From positions 1-47,349 of the forward strand of contig CAYPEK010000021.1 in assembly GCA_964409645.1 (NCBI GenBank): a DNA stretch of 47,349 nt, read 5' to 3'. Origin of the DNA: CAYPEK01 sp964409645. Its GTDB lineage: Bacteria > UBP15 > UBA6099. The notes beneath the pieces are model-generated. The model saw only the letters and a list, made by a program, of their open reading frames with translations, searched no databases and was not told the origin of the DNA. The position numbers were made by a program, and so were the translations under genes. Below, one piece after another: positions 40,844-47,349 of this stretch; within the stretch, counting starts at the first letter, position 1, and each line of letters begins with the position of its first letter.

Positions 40844-43177
40844 TTAAGAACCGAAGCTCAGGCTCCATTTAACCATTGCACTATTTTTGCTCTTCAGTGT
40901 TACTCTGATGTAAGGTCCGTTCTGTTTGAACGATGTTTCCACGCCCGGGTCGCCGGTGGATACAGTCTTCAGCACCCATGCCTTCCTTCCGATCGGGGTG
41001 ACGACGCGCAACTCATACGGGTCGCCGCCGACGATTTCGCTTGTCCCCGAGAGCACTTTACCCGACCATTTCTCGTTCGTGACATCGACTATGCCCTGAG
41101 TGATGTGGCGGTTGGTGCTGATAACTTGAGGATGCTGCGCAACCGGCCTGATTGCGAGTATCAGGCAGTCGCCTTTCGGCACCCTGAAATAGATGTTGTC
41201 GAACGGGGCGATGAATTTGTTGTTCCAGAAATCGAATCCGACGTATGCTTTCGCTTTGGGGAGACCGGCTCTGACCGGATTGTATTGAATGTCGGTGTAG
41301 TTGGACGGGTCCCAGTTGAACAGGCCAAGCACGTAACGGCGTGATGAGGCGACGTGGCTTTTGTCCGCGAGCAGCCATATACGTGGGATGTAACTGTCGA
41401 AGTAATCCACCGGGCGCGCTTTGAGACCGTGGTTGGGGATAATGCGCTGCAATATGCGGATGCGTTCGGCCGGCATGTCGGGCAGCCATTCGCTGTATGT
41501 CATCATCATTCCCGTCAGGCCGACCCAAGACGTGATAGTGCGCGCGTGTTCGATCGGGATGGAAGAGCGGATATATACGGGGTCGGGGTCGTTCCACCAT
41601 ACGCGGCCGTTGAGGAAGTAGCGGTTTGAAGCCGCGCGCGGGCCGGCGAGCAGGTCGGTTTTCTGTGCGTCCCATGCGGGGCCGTTGTCCTCGCCGACGC
41701 GCATCGCGTTCACGAGCCCGAATGAAGCGCCGAACGAGCGCATGTTTTGCGCAACCGTGCAGCCGAGGAAGAATACATCTTCGCCCGCCGCCTCGCGCAC
41801 AGCTTTCAGGCCTGCGCGGAACGCCTCGATGTTCGTCATCTCCTGATTGTAGAAAACCGCTTCGCCGATGTCGTCGGGCTTGTATTCGTGGTTGACGTAT
41901 TGTTGCCGTACGGCAATACCGGTATAGAGGCCGTCCATCTTGAAATATTTGTATCCCCATTTATACGAGAGCTGTGCCGCCACGCTCTTCATGTACTCCA
42001 TCGCCTCGGGGTTTGTCATGTCGAGCGAAGTGCCGCCCCATTCCGTCTCGTAAGGCGTGCCGTCCTTCGTTCTTACGAACCAGTTGTCATGCTTCATGAA
42101 GAACGGGTCGCGCTGGTCGCCCGCGAACGGCATCCACCATATTCCGGGGACGAATCCGTATTTGAGCAAATTGTCCGCGGCCGCTTTCATACCGTGTGGG
42201 TAGGGGCCGATCGCTTTCTTGTGTGCGTAGAAATTCTTCGCCGGTCCGTTGCGACGCTCTCCCGCCTGCCACATGTCGTCGATCTGGATGAACTTCAGCC
42301 CGTACGGCTGGAGCAGTTCGGCGCTTTCCTTAGCGATGATTTTCAGGCCGGTCTCGTCGTTCGCGCCGCCATGCGGGTTCGAGTACCACGAGCAGTATCC
42401 GTCCATCGGCGGCATGATTTCGATGTCGTATTCCTTCGCGACGAGGTCCGCGTACTGTTCGAGTCCGAGGCGCGCGTCATCAAAATAGCCTACAAGCAAC
42501 TTCTCGCCCGTCGCCGGGCCGCGGGGCGATACGTGGAGATTTCCGTATTCCACGCGTGCTGTGAGAGTCGGCTTGCCGCCTGCCTCGGTCGCGAGCACGA
42601 CACCGCTTCCTCGGTTCTCGGTCAGCCACGCCGTGACGAGCCCGCGGTTCGTGTATTTGTCCGCGACCGCCATGAACACGTAGCTGCCGGGATTTTTGTC
42701 CGGAGTCGAAAGAAAGCCGGTGCCCTGCGTGCGGATGCGGTCCCTCGGCGTGTTGAGCGCGACCGGGAACTTCGCTACGTCCACCGATTTAATTTTTTCA
42801 GTTTTGCTTTCCGCTGTTCCTATTTTCGTAGCGACGAAAAGGAACGGGATGTTGCTGTAGAGGACGAGAGCGACCGAACTGCCGGCTGCGTCCTTAATAG
42901 TGATCTGGGAACCGGCGCCGTATTTCTTGTTCCGTGCGGGACCGGCGGACACCACATTCAGCGGCCCCGAAAGAAAGGGGAACTCACCGCTCGGCACCAC
43001 CACCGTTTTCTTTCCGGCGGTCATGCTGAAACTCCGCGCCGCGAGATCGACATCGACTCGCATGTATTTGTTTTTAATCGACATTTGATTTGCGGGCATA
43101 TTCTTCGCCTCAGTGGTATGAATAAGGAAAAGCACCAGCGCAAAAACGCTTATGACGATCCTGATATACCTATTCAT
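40844..43177 (-). CDS. Secreted GH36-like alpha-galactosidase (melibiase clan)
   Basis: A 777-residue secreted enzyme of the GH27/36 alpha-galactosidase clan. A signal peptide covers about residues 1-24. An N-terminal beta-sandwich follows (about 30-250). The barrel has DGYCSWYSNPHGG, KFIQIDDMWQ, GFVPGIWWMPF and KYFKMDGLYTG. The nucleophile is probably Asp415 (KMDG) and the acid/base Asp497 (MRVGEDNGPAW). A C-terminal beta domain completes it. The ATG at 43177 is chosen because GGAGG lies about eight bases upstream. An upstream TTG would add six residues. It converges with the antiporter gene. The substrate may be alpha-galactose or another alpha-sugar. Confidence 0.85.
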   Translation of the reverse strand: MNRYIRIVISVFALVLFLIHTTEAKNMPANQMSIKNKYMRVDVDLAARSFSMTAGKKTVVVPSGEFPFLSGPLNVVSAGPARNKKYGAGSQITIKDAAGSSVALVLYSNIPFLFVATKIGTAESKTEKIKSVDVAKFPVALNTPRDRIRTQGTGFLSTPDKNPGSYVFMAVADKYTNRGLVTAWLTENRGSGVVLATEAGGKPTLTARVEYGNLHVSPRGPATGEKLLVGYFDDARLGLEQYADLVAKEYDIEIMPPMDGYCSWYSNPHGGANDETGLKIIAKESAELLQPYGLKFIQIDDMWQAGERRNGPAKNFYAHKKAIGPYPHGMKAAADNLLKYGFVPGIWWMPFAGDQRDPFFMKHDNWFVRTKDGTPYETEWGGTSLDMTNPEAMEYMKSVAAQLSYKWGYKYFKMDGLYTGIAVRQQYVNHEYKPDDIGEAVFYNQEMTNIEAFRAGLKAVREAAGEDVFFLGCTVAQNMRSFGASFGLVNAMRVGEDNGPAWDAQKTDLLAGPRAASNRYFLNGRVWWNDPDPVYIRSSIPIEHARTITSWVGLTGMMMTYSEWLPDMPAERIRILQRIIPNHGLKARPVDYFDSYIPRIWLLADKSHVASSRRYVLGLFNWDPSNYTDIQYNPVRAGLPKAKAYVGFDFWNNKFIAPFDNIYFRVPKGDCLILAIRPVAQHPQVISTNRHITQGIVDVTNEKWSGKVLSGTSEIVGGDPYELRVVTPIGRKAWVLKTVSTGDPGVETSFKQNGPYIRVTLKSKNSAMVKWSLSFGS

Positions 43178-43260
43178 CAAACACTCCTCCGACAAATAAT
43201 ATCATCAATGAAGAAATATTAGGAATATCAAAAGTAACGAAGAACTTCCGGCGAACCGTT

Positions 43261-43794
43261 TCACGCCTTCTTGATTTCGGGCATGCCGTTTTTTTCGATG
43301 TACTGCTTGAGCGCTCTGCTGCTGAGCTTGAAGTCCTCGTCGGCGTTCTTTTTCAGGTGGGTTATGACCGCACCCTCGAATACCGGGCCGATCACGGGAA
43401 CCTTGAACTCGAAGAAACCGCTCAACACCCGTTTCGTGCGGCCGTCTTTGTTGTCGGTCAGCTCCACTTTATGGCTGCAATTGACGACGTTCTTGAAGAA
43501 GTGGGGGATGATTTTTGTCGAGTACACGCGCGTTGTGCGGTCCCAGATCGAGTCCTCGATAAACGTCATCATCTCCGGCTTAACCACTTTCTGTACGATA
43601 GTCGGCATCTGGCCGTGGACGCACCACTCGACTTTGATGATCTTTCTGTCGCCGAGGTCGCGTTCTTCGAGAAGTTTGTTTGTGGACACGTTCGGCAGAT
43701 CGCTCAGGTTGTAGAAATTGGGCGTCTCCATGAGAAGCTGAACGACTACGTCCGCCGGATATTCGTAGTAGTTGACGATGTTGTATCTCTGCAT
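43261..43794 (-). CDS. SRPBCC/START-like (DUF2505-type) protein
   Basis: A 177-residue soluble protein that looks like a helix-grip (START/Bet v 1) lipid- or ligand-binding domain. The start YNIVNYYEYPADVVVQLLMETPNFY corresponds to the first strand and helix. Strand-rich segments follow (KIIKVEWCVHGQMP, RVYSTKIIPHFFKNVVNCSHKVEL, RVLSGFFEFKVPVIGPVFEGAVITHLKKNADEDF), and the long C-terminal helix is the lid. It resembles DUF2505 proteins. The ligand is unknown. AGGG lies close to the ATG. No operon partner overlaps. Confidence 0.7.
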   Translation of the reverse strand: MQRYNIVNYYEYPADVVVQLLMETPNFYNLSDLPNVSTNKLLEERDLGDRKIIKVEWCVHGQMPTIVQKVVKPEMMTFIEDSIWDRTTRVYSTKIIPHFFKNVVNCSHKVELTDNKDGRTKRVLSGFFEFKVPVIGPVFEGAVITHLKKNADEDFKLSSRALKQYIEKNGMPEIKKA

Positions 43795-43893
43795 GATCCC
43801 TCCCGGGAAGATAGCGCGGCCCGACCCGTCCGCTGCGTTTTGAATATTCTAAGTGGTGGGTGATTCGCGGGCAAGAATTATTTCGGGAGGTAT

Positions 43894-45444
43894 CTATGAT
43901 CTGTCGCGAACGGCGGGAAAGCCGATTATCAGAGAGAACAAGGCGCACGCCGCGATGATGATCGAGGCTGCGGCTGCGAATGCACGCAGGCGCACTCCCG
44001 ATGCCGCCCATACGAGGAACAGCCAGAAGTCGGGCGCGTTTTCGACCAGCTTGCTTTTCTGAAGATTCCCATAGCCTTCCGGCGCCGGGTGCAGGTATTC
44101 GCCGAAGTGAGAGGCCGTGTATGCAAGGTGAGCCGTCGCTGCTTTGAACTGCGCGCGCATCGGACGGAAACGCGGCGCACCCGGTTTCAGCAGGCGTCCT
44201 TCGCTGTACATGTCGTCGATTTCATACTGCACGGTCACGTTCTCGTAGTGCGGAATGAATTTTGTGAATGTCGCCGCCCATTGCACGGTGAGCGCGAGCG
44301 CGACGAGCGCGGTGACGGCTGCAATTTTGATGCGGTTGCTGTTGAGCGACGCGATAACCCATCCGGCGGCTGCCATGCAGACCGGCTCCACCGCGACGAG
44401 GAACCGAGGGCCCCACGCGTGGCCGCCCCCCCAGTTGTGCCACATCGAATAAAGGAAAATATTTACAACGAATATGCCCGCGATGCAGGCCGCCTCCGGC
44501 TTGAATCCGCGTTTCGCCCCGGCGGCGATCCCGAACGGAAACAACAGAAGCACAGGCGAATAGACGAAAACGCTTTTATCGGATGAAAGCAGAAGGCCGT
44601 AAAGCCCGGCGAGAATCGGCGCCGAGAAACCGCCTTCCGCGCCGTAACCGGTTTCGAGGAACGAACCGAAGCGGTAAGCGTTGAAAAGTCCGTGGATTGC
44701 GATACCCGCCGCCGCGCCCGCGAAAAGGGCGAGTGCGGCTTTGCGTGTGCCGCGCCCCGTGAGAGCGTAAACGGCGAGCGGCGCGAATGTTACGGCCGCC
44801 GACAGGCGCGCGAGTGGAAGTAGTGCTGCGAAAACGGCGGCGGCTGCAAGCGACGCGAGCGACTGCGTTTTCTTATGCGCCGCAATTGCCGCGAAACAGG
44901 CGATGGTGAGGAATCCCGTGAGCGGTTCGCTGAAACTCGTTTTTGCGTACGGCAGCGCCATTCCGGCGATTCCGAACAGCGTCGCGGTGACCGCCGCTGC
45001 CTGCCTTTTGATGCCGAGAAGTAGGCAAAGAAAAAACAGTGTTGCAACAGCGAGTGCGGTCACGAACGAATTGACGAAGCCGGTGGCAAAGAAAACCGCG
45101 AAATAATCCGGCGCGCCGGATGGAGTTAGAAGTTTCAAAAAACCGCCAACCGCTGCCGCCGGTGCGAGAACGACCGAAGTAAGCGGCGAGTATTTAGCGA
45201 AGTACCTTCCTTCAGTGCCTTTCATCGCAAGCGGATTGATCTGCTTGACGAGCATTTTGCCGAAAGCCGGATCGAGCGCGAATCCGCGGCTGGCCGCGAT
45301 CGACTTCGCGGTTTCGATCATAGCGATTTCGTCCGCGGAGTAGGGATGCCCGGAGGCGTTGAGCATGTAAAAGAAAAGGAAAAAGAAGAACAGCGCAATT
45401 CCTGCGCGCCGGTCGTTCCGGTTTCTTTGCTGCGATTCCGCCAT
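43894..45444 (-). CDS. Polytopic membrane protein, glycosyltransferase-C-like
   Basis: A 516-residue protein with about 12 hydrophobic segments. The N-terminal loop has YSADEIAMIETAKSIAASRGFALDP, and the pattern of acidic residue plus helix pairs resembles PMT/ArnT-type GT-C glycosyltransferases that use lipid-linked sugars at the membrane. The typical motif is weak, so this is by architecture only. WHNWGGGHAWGPRFLVAVEPV in the middle is typical of these enzymes. A GTG seven codons upstream (45465) is an alternative start. It neighbours the SRPBCC and isochorismatase genes without overlap. Confidence 0.65.
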   Translation of the reverse strand: MAESQQRNRNDRRAGIALFFFFLFFYMLNASGHPYSADEIAMIETAKSIAASRGFALDPAFGKMLVKQINPLAMKGTEGRYFAKYSPLTSVVLAPAAAVGGFLKLLTPSGAPDYFAVFFATGFVNSFVTALAVATLFFLCLLLGIKRQAAAVTATLFGIAGMALPYAKTSFSEPLTGFLTIACFAAIAAHKKTQSLASLAAAAVFAALLPLARLSAAVTFAPLAVYALTGRGTRKAALALFAGAAAGIAIHGLFNAYRFGSFLETGYGAEGGFSAPILAGLYGLLLSSDKSVFVYSPVLLLFPFGIAAGAKRGFKPEAACIAGIFVVNIFLYSMWHNWGGGHAWGPRFLVAVEPVCMAAAGWVIASLNSNRIKIAAVTALVALALTVQWAATFTKFIPHYENVTVQYEIDDMYSEGRLLKPGAPRFRPMRAQFKAATAHLAYTASHFGEYLHPAPEGYGNLQKSKLVENAPDFWLFLVWAASGVRLRAFAAAASIIIAACALFSLIIGFPAVRDRS

Positions 45445-45570
45445 TCGGACATATTTTATCCGCACCGGGCCGGTTGTGGGAATTGTTTTCGTAGAAATAG
45501 ATAGGTCAACGCATTATTAAGAACAAATATGATAGTAATTGTCCGATTCTTGTCTTAATTCCAATAAATG

Positions 45571-46134
45571 CTATTTAACTATCTTGCTTATCGTGCGGAA
45601 GGGCGCGTCTTTGGACGAGTCCATCATCATGAAAAGAGCCATCTCGGTGCTCGACATGAACGCGCCGCACTGGAGAGCGCGTTTGGCGGCCGCCTTCGCG
45701 TTCTGTTTCGTGCGCGACGAGATCGCGTCAGCGATCCAGTGAATCGAATATCCGGCGGCGAGCCCGTCGAGCGCGGTCTTGATGAGGCAGACGTGCGCCT
45801 CGATGCCGGTGACGAGCAGGTTGGGGCGGACGAGTTCTTTGATTGCCGCCGCGATCTTTTCGTCCTCGAAGAGGCTGAAATGCACTTTCTCGTAAGGGAC
45901 TATGCCGCCGAGCGCCTCCTTCAGCGGCTCAACCGTGCGGCCGAGGCCTTCGGGATACTGCTCCGTTACGATGACCGGCACGCCGAGCTCGCGGCATCCT
46001 TTCGCCATTCTCACGCAGTTGGCGATCACTGATTCTATCTCGTTGATGTGCGGAACGAACTTCTCCTGCACGTCGATTACGAGCAGTGCTGTGTTTTCCG
46101 GTTTTATGCGTCCGAATTTATCCGAATCAGTCAT
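45571..46134 (-). CDS. Isochorismatase-like cysteine hydrolase
   Basis: A 187-residue cytoplasmic hydrolase of the isochorismatase/nicotinamidase superfamily. The triad Asp21 (LLVIDVQEKF), Lys83 (YEKVHFSLF) and Cys116 (TGIEAHVCLIKTALDGL) is complete. The GxEAHVC pattern fits the eukaryotic ISOC-like/YcaC group rather than nicotinamidase. GGAGG lies six bases before the ATG. The substrate is unknown. Confidence 0.9.
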   Translation of the reverse strand: MTDSDKFGRIKPENTALLVIDVQEKFVPHINEIESVIANCVRMAKGCRELGVPVIVTEQYPEGLGRTVEPLKEALGGIVPYEKVHFSLFEDEKIAAAIKELVRPNLLVTGIEAHVCLIKTALDGLAAGYSIHWIADAISSRTKQNAKAAAKRALQCGAFMSSTEMALFMMMDSSKDAPFRTISKIVK

Positions 46135-46169
46135 TTCACGCCTCCCGGTTCATATTATTCGATAAGCAA

Positions 46170-46400
46170 TTAAATTTGTTGCAGAAATTCCTCGTGGGTG
46201 ATGCGGACGTCGTGAAGAATGCGTTGGAGCAGCCCGCGGCCTATGTCCGTCTGCCCGTGATCCGGCACGGTCACGCGGCGGCCGTCCGGGTGGGCGAGCT
46301 GCACGTGGCTGCCCGCCGATCTGCGCACCTCGATGAATCCGTTTCCGTGCAGAACGGCGATCACTTCCCGGCCTTTTACCGACGGCAGCCTGTGGCTCAT
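46170..46400 (-). CDS. hicA: HicA-family mRNA interferase toxin
   Basis: A 76-residue toxin that cuts mRNA in the HicAB system. It has the family's double-stranded-RNA-binding-like fold. The early LPSVKGREVIAVLHGNGFIEVRRSAGSH leads to the catalytic His32 (GSHVQLAHPDG), and VTVPDHGQTDIGRGLLQRIL follows. It overlaps the antitoxin gene by four bases (ATGA). An upstream frame (46150-46422) is an out-of-frame shadow. Confidence 0.92.
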   Translation of the reverse strand: MSHRLPSVKGREVIAVLHGNGFIEVRRSAGSHVQLAHPDGRRVTVPDHGQTDIGRGLLQRILHDVRITHEEFLQQI

Positions 46401-46627
46401 AGCTCAATCTCGATCGTCTCAAGGCCCGCCAGATCGCACTGCTGGCAGATTTCTTCTCCCCGGCACGTCATTTCTTCGATGCACATCTTGAGTACGTCCT
46501 TCACGTTTCCGAGTGCCTCTTCCATCGTGTTGCCTTGTGCGTAACATGCGCAGACGCCCGGCACCTCGGCGACATATATCCCGTCCGCGTCCCGCTCCAC
46601 CATCACTTGAAATGTCTTCTTTGCCAT
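46397..46627 (-). CDS. hicB: HicB-family antitoxin
   Basis: A 76-residue antitoxin (UPF0150/HicB). It has the core FQVMVERDADGIYVAEVPGV followed by AQGNTMEEALGNVKDVLKMCIEEM. It is the short form, without an obvious added DNA-binding domain, so autoregulation may be weaker or need another factor. GAGGA lies six bases before the ATG. It is first in the operon, with hicA overlapping it by four bases. Confidence 0.93.
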   Translation of the reverse strand: MAKKTFQVMVERDADGIYVAEVPGVCACYAQGNTMEEALGNVKDVLKMCIEEMTCRGEEICQQCDLAGLETIEIEL

Positions 46628-46747
46628 TTTTATCCTCGGTTACTAAATGATTTAAATATTTTAGGCGATAAACGAACGCGCCGAAAGTGGACGTCGAAAA
46701 ATGAGGCGGGGAATAACGCGCAGCCCGGGATGCCCGGAGACTTTTGA

Positions 46748-46756
46748 TGCTATAAT
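46748..46756 (+). promoter_or_regulatory. Candidate extended -10 promoter for the second binding-protein gene
   Basis: TGCTATAAT at 46748-46756 (TGN followed by TATAAT), about 57 bp before the ATG at 46813. No good -35 is seen, as is usual for extended -10 promoters. Confidence 0.45.
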
Positions 46757-46812
46757 TGAATCCTGATAAAGCGGCGGTAGTCGGATAGATTACATTGGAG
46801 CCTGCGCATAAA

Positions 46813-47349
46813 ATGAAAAAAATAATCTTAAAAGCAATGGTCGCCACAATACTGTTCATGTTGCTTAGCGCCGGGAGTCTGCGCGCGGAGAAGGTGCGTG
46901 TGGACCTGCTTGCGGATTTCGGGGCGGGCTCGGCGGAGGCGGTGACGGGGCTTCTAAAAGCTTATGCTACGTTTGCCGATGTGCAACTTGTGGCGGTCGG
47001 CGAGAACGGGCCGTCGAAGATTCCGTATCTGGGGCGCGCCGGGCTGAGCGCGGATGTCGCTCTCGTGGATTTCGACTCGCTGGCGCGGCTCGGGCCGGAG
47101 AAGTATTTCGAGCCGCTCGACGAGTATTTCACGGGAAAGGACAAGTTCGACCGCGAATCGGTGTGGCCGCACGCATGGGACGCGGTGACGTTCGGAGGCA
47201 AGACGTACGGTGTTCCGGTGCATGTGACGGTGGACGCGCTTGTTTACGACAAGGAAATTCTCGACTCGCTCGGAATTGAGCCTCCGGCGACTTGGGACGA
47301 ATTCGCGCGCGCCGCGAGGACGGTCGCCAAGACGGCAGAAGTTTCTTCC
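46813..47349 (+). CDS. Extracellular solute-binding protein (family 1), partial
   Basis: This gene runs off the window end; 179 codons are visible. A signal peptide (about 1-26, ending LRAEKV) is followed by ADVALVDFDSLARLG, PLDEYFTG, the VWPHAWDAVTFGGKTYGVPVHVTVDALVYDKEIL block and SLGIEPPATWDEFARAARTV. These are typical of family 1 sugar-binding proteins, such as UgpB or maltose-type. It is therefore the beginning of another sugar ABC importer. No lipobox Cys is present, so it is probably a soluble periplasmic protein. GGAG is 12 bases before the ATG, which is far, so the start could be a few codons later (M9). Confidence 0.85.
   Translation, partial: MKKIILKAMVATILFMLLSAGSLRAEKVRVDLLADFGAGSAEAVTGLLKAYATFADVQLVAVGENGPSKIPYLGRAGLSADVALVDFDSLARLGPEKYFEPLDEYFTGKDKFDRESVWPHAWDAVTFGGKTYGVPVHVTVDALVYDKEILDSLGIEPPATWDEFARAARTVAKTAEVSS

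Noticed and set aside
41747..43222. A 491-codon open frame on the plus strand
   Set aside because: It lies antisense over the GH36-like gene, which has clear catalytic motifs and a ribosome binding site. The frame is Arg/Val-rich with no domain, an effect of the GC-rich codons.

Overview
The window looks like chromosome from an uncultured, probably Gram-negative bacterium. Most genes use GC-rich codons with frequent GCG, CGC and GAC/GAG. There are many lipoprotein or Sec signal peptides, several periplasmic binding proteins and long hybrid sensor and transport genes. I cannot name the phylum from sequence alone. The mix of LCP-nadD-rsfS housekeeping genes, DUF1538/PII transport genes and large secreted glycosidases would fit a candidate phylum such as Omnitrophota or a similar deep lineage, but this is a guess. 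I see no rRNA, tRNA, CRISPR array, transposase or prophage genes.

Layout. 1-2.2 kb: sugar ABC lipoprotein and permease, closed by a good terminator. 2.3-6.4 kb: a CheX-like protein, corrinoid adenosyltransferase, a DegT-type aminotransferase, a zinc-ribbon membrane protein and a DUF488 protein. 6.4-8.0 kb: an AT-richer BglII-type restriction-modification pair on the minus strand. 8.2-14.0 kb: a complete peptide ABC operon (binding protein, two permeases, two ATPases) whose binding protein is circularly permuted. 14.2-25.3 kb: a sensor kinase and response regulator, followed by a DUF1538 membrane antiporter-like protein, a triple PII-like protein, a K+ channel with an RCK domain, a tiny zinc-ribbon protein, a second near-identical response regulator and a Kup K+ transporter. 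25.5-28.4 kb: a secreted GH2 enzyme. 28.4-32.4 kb (minus): two HTH/coiled-coil proteins, nadD, an LCP protein and rsfS. 32.8-43.2 kb: a DedA protein, a secreted GH63-like enzyme, a secreted PIG-L deacetylase, an unknown protein, a second Kup with an NhaD-type antiporter, and a secreted GH36-like alpha-galactosidase. 43.2-47.3 kb: an SRPBCC protein, a membrane glycosyltransferase-like protein, an isochorismatase-like hydrolase, hicBA, and the start of another ABC binding protein.

Two themes link the genes. The first is alkali-cation homeostasis: two Kup importers, a K+ channel, a fused DUF1538 antiporter-like protein with a PII-like partner and an NhaD-type antiporter, flanked by twin NarL-type regulators. 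The second is uptake and degradation of organic matter: ABC importers for sugars and peptides plus secreted glycosidases and a deacetylase.

The strongest unusual finding is the peptide-binding protein at 8243-9913. Its C-terminal third precedes its N-terminal two thirds, exactly as a circular permutation would give. Other structure not explained by genes includes a dispersed GTAGCGAG-type intergenic repeat (three loci), a 124-bp fold-back element at 14067-14190, and a possible structured leader before the first kup.
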